DNA of 7,588 nucleotides from JAAXKN01 sp050259615. Lineage in GTDB: Bacteria; Bacteroidota; Ignavibacteria; Ignavibacteriales; SURF-24. The stretch is from contig JBLNAZ010000064.1 in assembly GCA_050259615.1 (NCBI GenBank), positions 1 to 7,588 of the forward strand, read 5' to 3'. The translations under genes and the position numbers were made by a program. Below, one piece after another: positions 6,526 to 7,588 of this stretch. Every line of letters starts with the position of its first letter. The first letter of the stretch is position 1. Under the pieces are notes generated by a model. The model saw only the letters and a list, made by a program, of their open reading frames with translations, was not told where the DNA came from and did not search any database.

Positions 6526-6555
6526 TTTAAATGATCACAGATTTGATTAAATTTG
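6526..6555 (+). promoter_or_regulatory. Candidate Bacteroidota-type promoter for the GH128-like gene
   Basis: TAAATTTG at 6548-6555 is an exact match to the Bacteroidota -7 consensus TAnnTTTG. Eighteen bases upstream is TTTA (6526-6529), a one-mismatch version of the -33 TTTG. Transcription would then begin near 6562, leaving a leader of about 40 nt before the ATG at 6602 and almost none before the ATG at 6566. It lies in the divergent region 6369-6601; I found no equally good promoter for the minus-strand gene. Confidence 0.5.
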
Positions 6556-6589
6556 GGACGCTAAAATGAGTTTTATACCTAAACTGAAA

Positions 6590-6594
6590 AAGGA
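6590..6594 (+). promoter_or_regulatory. Ribosome binding site supporting the start at 6602
   Basis: AAGGA ends 7 nt before the ATG at 6602. The alternative in-frame ATG at 6566 has no SD and would add 12 charged residues ahead of the lipoprotein signal. Confidence 0.7.
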
Positions 6595-6601
6595 ACTTTC
6601 A

Positions 6602-7495
6602 ATGTCCAGTTACCGGAAAGCAGCAGTTTTAATAATTCTTGCAGTATGTTTTATTGCCGGATGCAAAGGGAAATCCTCTACTGAAAATGAAGACACAGGC
6701 AGCAAGGTAAGTAAAAGCCCAAAACGCGGCATAGCATATAACCTGACTGATGCCGCAGATCTGGATACACTTTCTAATTATCTCAGCTGGTGGTATAACT
6801 GGGGCTTAAAAACCAATGCTCCTGCAGATTACAACACCAAGTATAATATGGAATATATTCCCATGTTATGGGGAGGGAATACCAGCAGCACTGACAAAAT
6901 GATGGTAAAGTCCTTTATTATGTCTCACCCTGAGATCAAATATTTACTTGTCATGAATGAGCCCAATTTAACAGACCAGGCAAACAGGACGCCTGAGCAG
7001 GCAGCCGCAGACTGGTTAAATTATGAGGAGGTTGTTTACGATCTTGAAAAGCAGGGCAGAACGGTTTATCTGGTGGGGCCTCAGATGAACTGGGGAACCT
7101 TGACCGGTTATTCTGATCCGGTTACATGGCTCGACGCTTTTTATAATGCCTATAAAACACGCAATGCCAAGGAGCCAAAGATAGATTATCTGGCATTTCA
7201 CTGGTATGACTACGGTTTAAGTTCACAGCTTGACAGGCTGAAAAAGTATGGAAAAAAGATCTGGATCACGGAAATGGCCAATTGGAATAAAAACATTTCA
7301 TCTTATGAAAAACAGAAAGAACAGATGACCGAAATGGTGAGCATTTGCGAATCAAGAGATGACGTTTTCCGTTATGCATGGTTTATAGGACGGGGAGCCG
7401 GCCCTGATGATCATTATACGCGGCTGTTTACAAATAATTCGGGTGAGTTATCCACACTGGGGAAATTCTATATCAGCCTTCCGTTTAATAAATAA
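6602..7495 (+). CDS. GH128 / Asl1-like glycoside hydrolase lipoprotein
   Basis: The 297-residue product has a lipoprotein signal (MSSYRK, hydrophobic core, FIAGC with C21 lipidated), a short Ser/Lys linker and one catalytic domain from about residue 40. It carries the motif order of the Asl1-like, GH128-type TIM barrel: KRGIAYN (41-47), LSWWYNWG (61-68), EYIPMLWG (84-91), YLLVMNEPNLTDQANRTPEQAA (114-135), a VGPQMNW segment (158-164), DYLAFHWYDYG (195-205) and KKIWITEMANW (218-228). By family precedent E120 of NEP is the acid/base and E224 of WITEM the nucleophile; both are present, so the enzyme should be active. Characterised GH128 members cleave beta-1,3-glucans, which makes a glucan such as laminarin, curdlan or callose the likely but unproven substrate. 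It would work tethered in the envelope. There is no SusC/SusD pair or other hydrolase in the window, so it is not evidently part of a full polysaccharide locus. Start choice follows the SD and signal peptide. Confidence 0.88.
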   Translation: MSSYRKAAVLIILAVCFIAGCKGKSSTENEDTGSKVSKSPKRGIAYNLTDAADLDTLSNYLSWWYNWGLKTNAPADYNTKYNMEYIPMLWGGNTSSTDKMMVKSFIMSHPEIKYLLVMNEPNLTDQANRTPEQAAADWLNYEEVVYDLEKQGRTVYLVGPQMNWGTLTGYSDPVTWLDAFYNAYKTRNAKEPKIDYLAFHWYDYGLSSQLDRLKKYGKKIWITEMANWNKNISSYEKQKEQMTEMVSICESRDDVFRYAWFIGRGAGPDDHYTRLFTNNSGELSTLGKFYISLPFNK

Positions 7496-7588
7496 AAATA
7501 TTCATGAACTGAAAATTCAGGGGAAGTAAATTCTAATGTCCTCTGCTTCACCTAACTTGATTGACCAAAGCTTAGCCTGAAGAAAGAT
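7496..7588. other. Short non-coding tail at the window edge
   Basis: No gene is supported in the last 93 bp. CTGAAAATTCAG (7509-7520) is a short self-complementary segment just after the hydrolase stop, too small to call a terminator. On the minus strand a frame is open from the window edge to a TGA at 7519-7517 (23 codons, ending IRIYFP); this could be the end of a convergent gene but is easily explained by chance. Confidence 0.4.

Noticed and set aside
7517..7588. Possible C-terminal end of a minus-strand gene entering from the right edge
   Set aside because: Only 23 open codons can be seen, which is expected by chance about a third of the time in one frame; no recognisable motif.

Overview
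The window looks like chromosome from a free-living member of the Ignavibacteria / Chlorobi side of the FCB (Bacteroidota) group. The main evidence is the protein encoded on the minus strand at 4995-6368. It ends in a textbook type IX secretion (T9SS) C-terminal sorting domain of the flavour abundant in that class (QNYPNPFNPST, then VYDMLGKEVSTLV, then the GIYVYIIQAG and LLLLK end). Supporting signs are moderate AT-richness, Shine-Dalgarno sequences present at some genes and absent at others, and one Bacteroidota-like promoter (TAAATTTG at 6548-6555). Genus or species cannot be named from this.

Layout. (1) 1-830, minus, cut by the window edge: an exported protein with the fold of the C-terminal domain of N,N-dimethylformamidase large subunit. 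(2) 831-1133: AT-rich divergent intergenic region. (3) 1134-1610 and 1659-3041, plus, 48 bp apart: a small exported protein of unknown family, then a polytopic membrane polyferredoxin (NapH/NosR/CcoG-like) with two cytoplasmic-type [4Fe-4S] motifs; probably one transcription unit. (4) 3042-3647: about 600 bp with no intact gene, holding terminator-like hairpins, the decayed tail of a second T9SS cargo gene on the minus strand (3323-3430) and an imperfect palindrome. (5) 3648-4859, plus: a lipoprotein beta-propeller of the ScyD/ScyE family. (6) 4860-4994: convergent junction with a 10-bp inverted repeat. (7) 4995-6368, minus: a stand-alone seven-repeat 'two-component regulator propeller' with the T9SS tail. 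(8) 6369-6601: divergent promoter region. (9) 6602-7495, plus: a lipoprotein glycoside hydrolase of the GH128 / Asl1-like type. (10) 7496-7588: short tail with no supported gene.

Five of the six genes carry export signals (two lipoproteins, one T9SS cargo, two with ordinary signal peptides) and the sixth is an integral membrane protein, so this is an envelope and secretion neighbourhood. Apart from the probable pair at 1134-3041 the genes are separately transcribed, and nothing in the sequence ties them into one pathway. I did not find a clearly new multi-gene system. The points most worth a second look are the exported-protein/polyferredoxin pair, the decayed T9SS sorting domain, the secreted seven-blade sensor-type propeller, and the ScyD/ScyE-type and DMFase-type proteins, whose family names probably do not reflect their function here.
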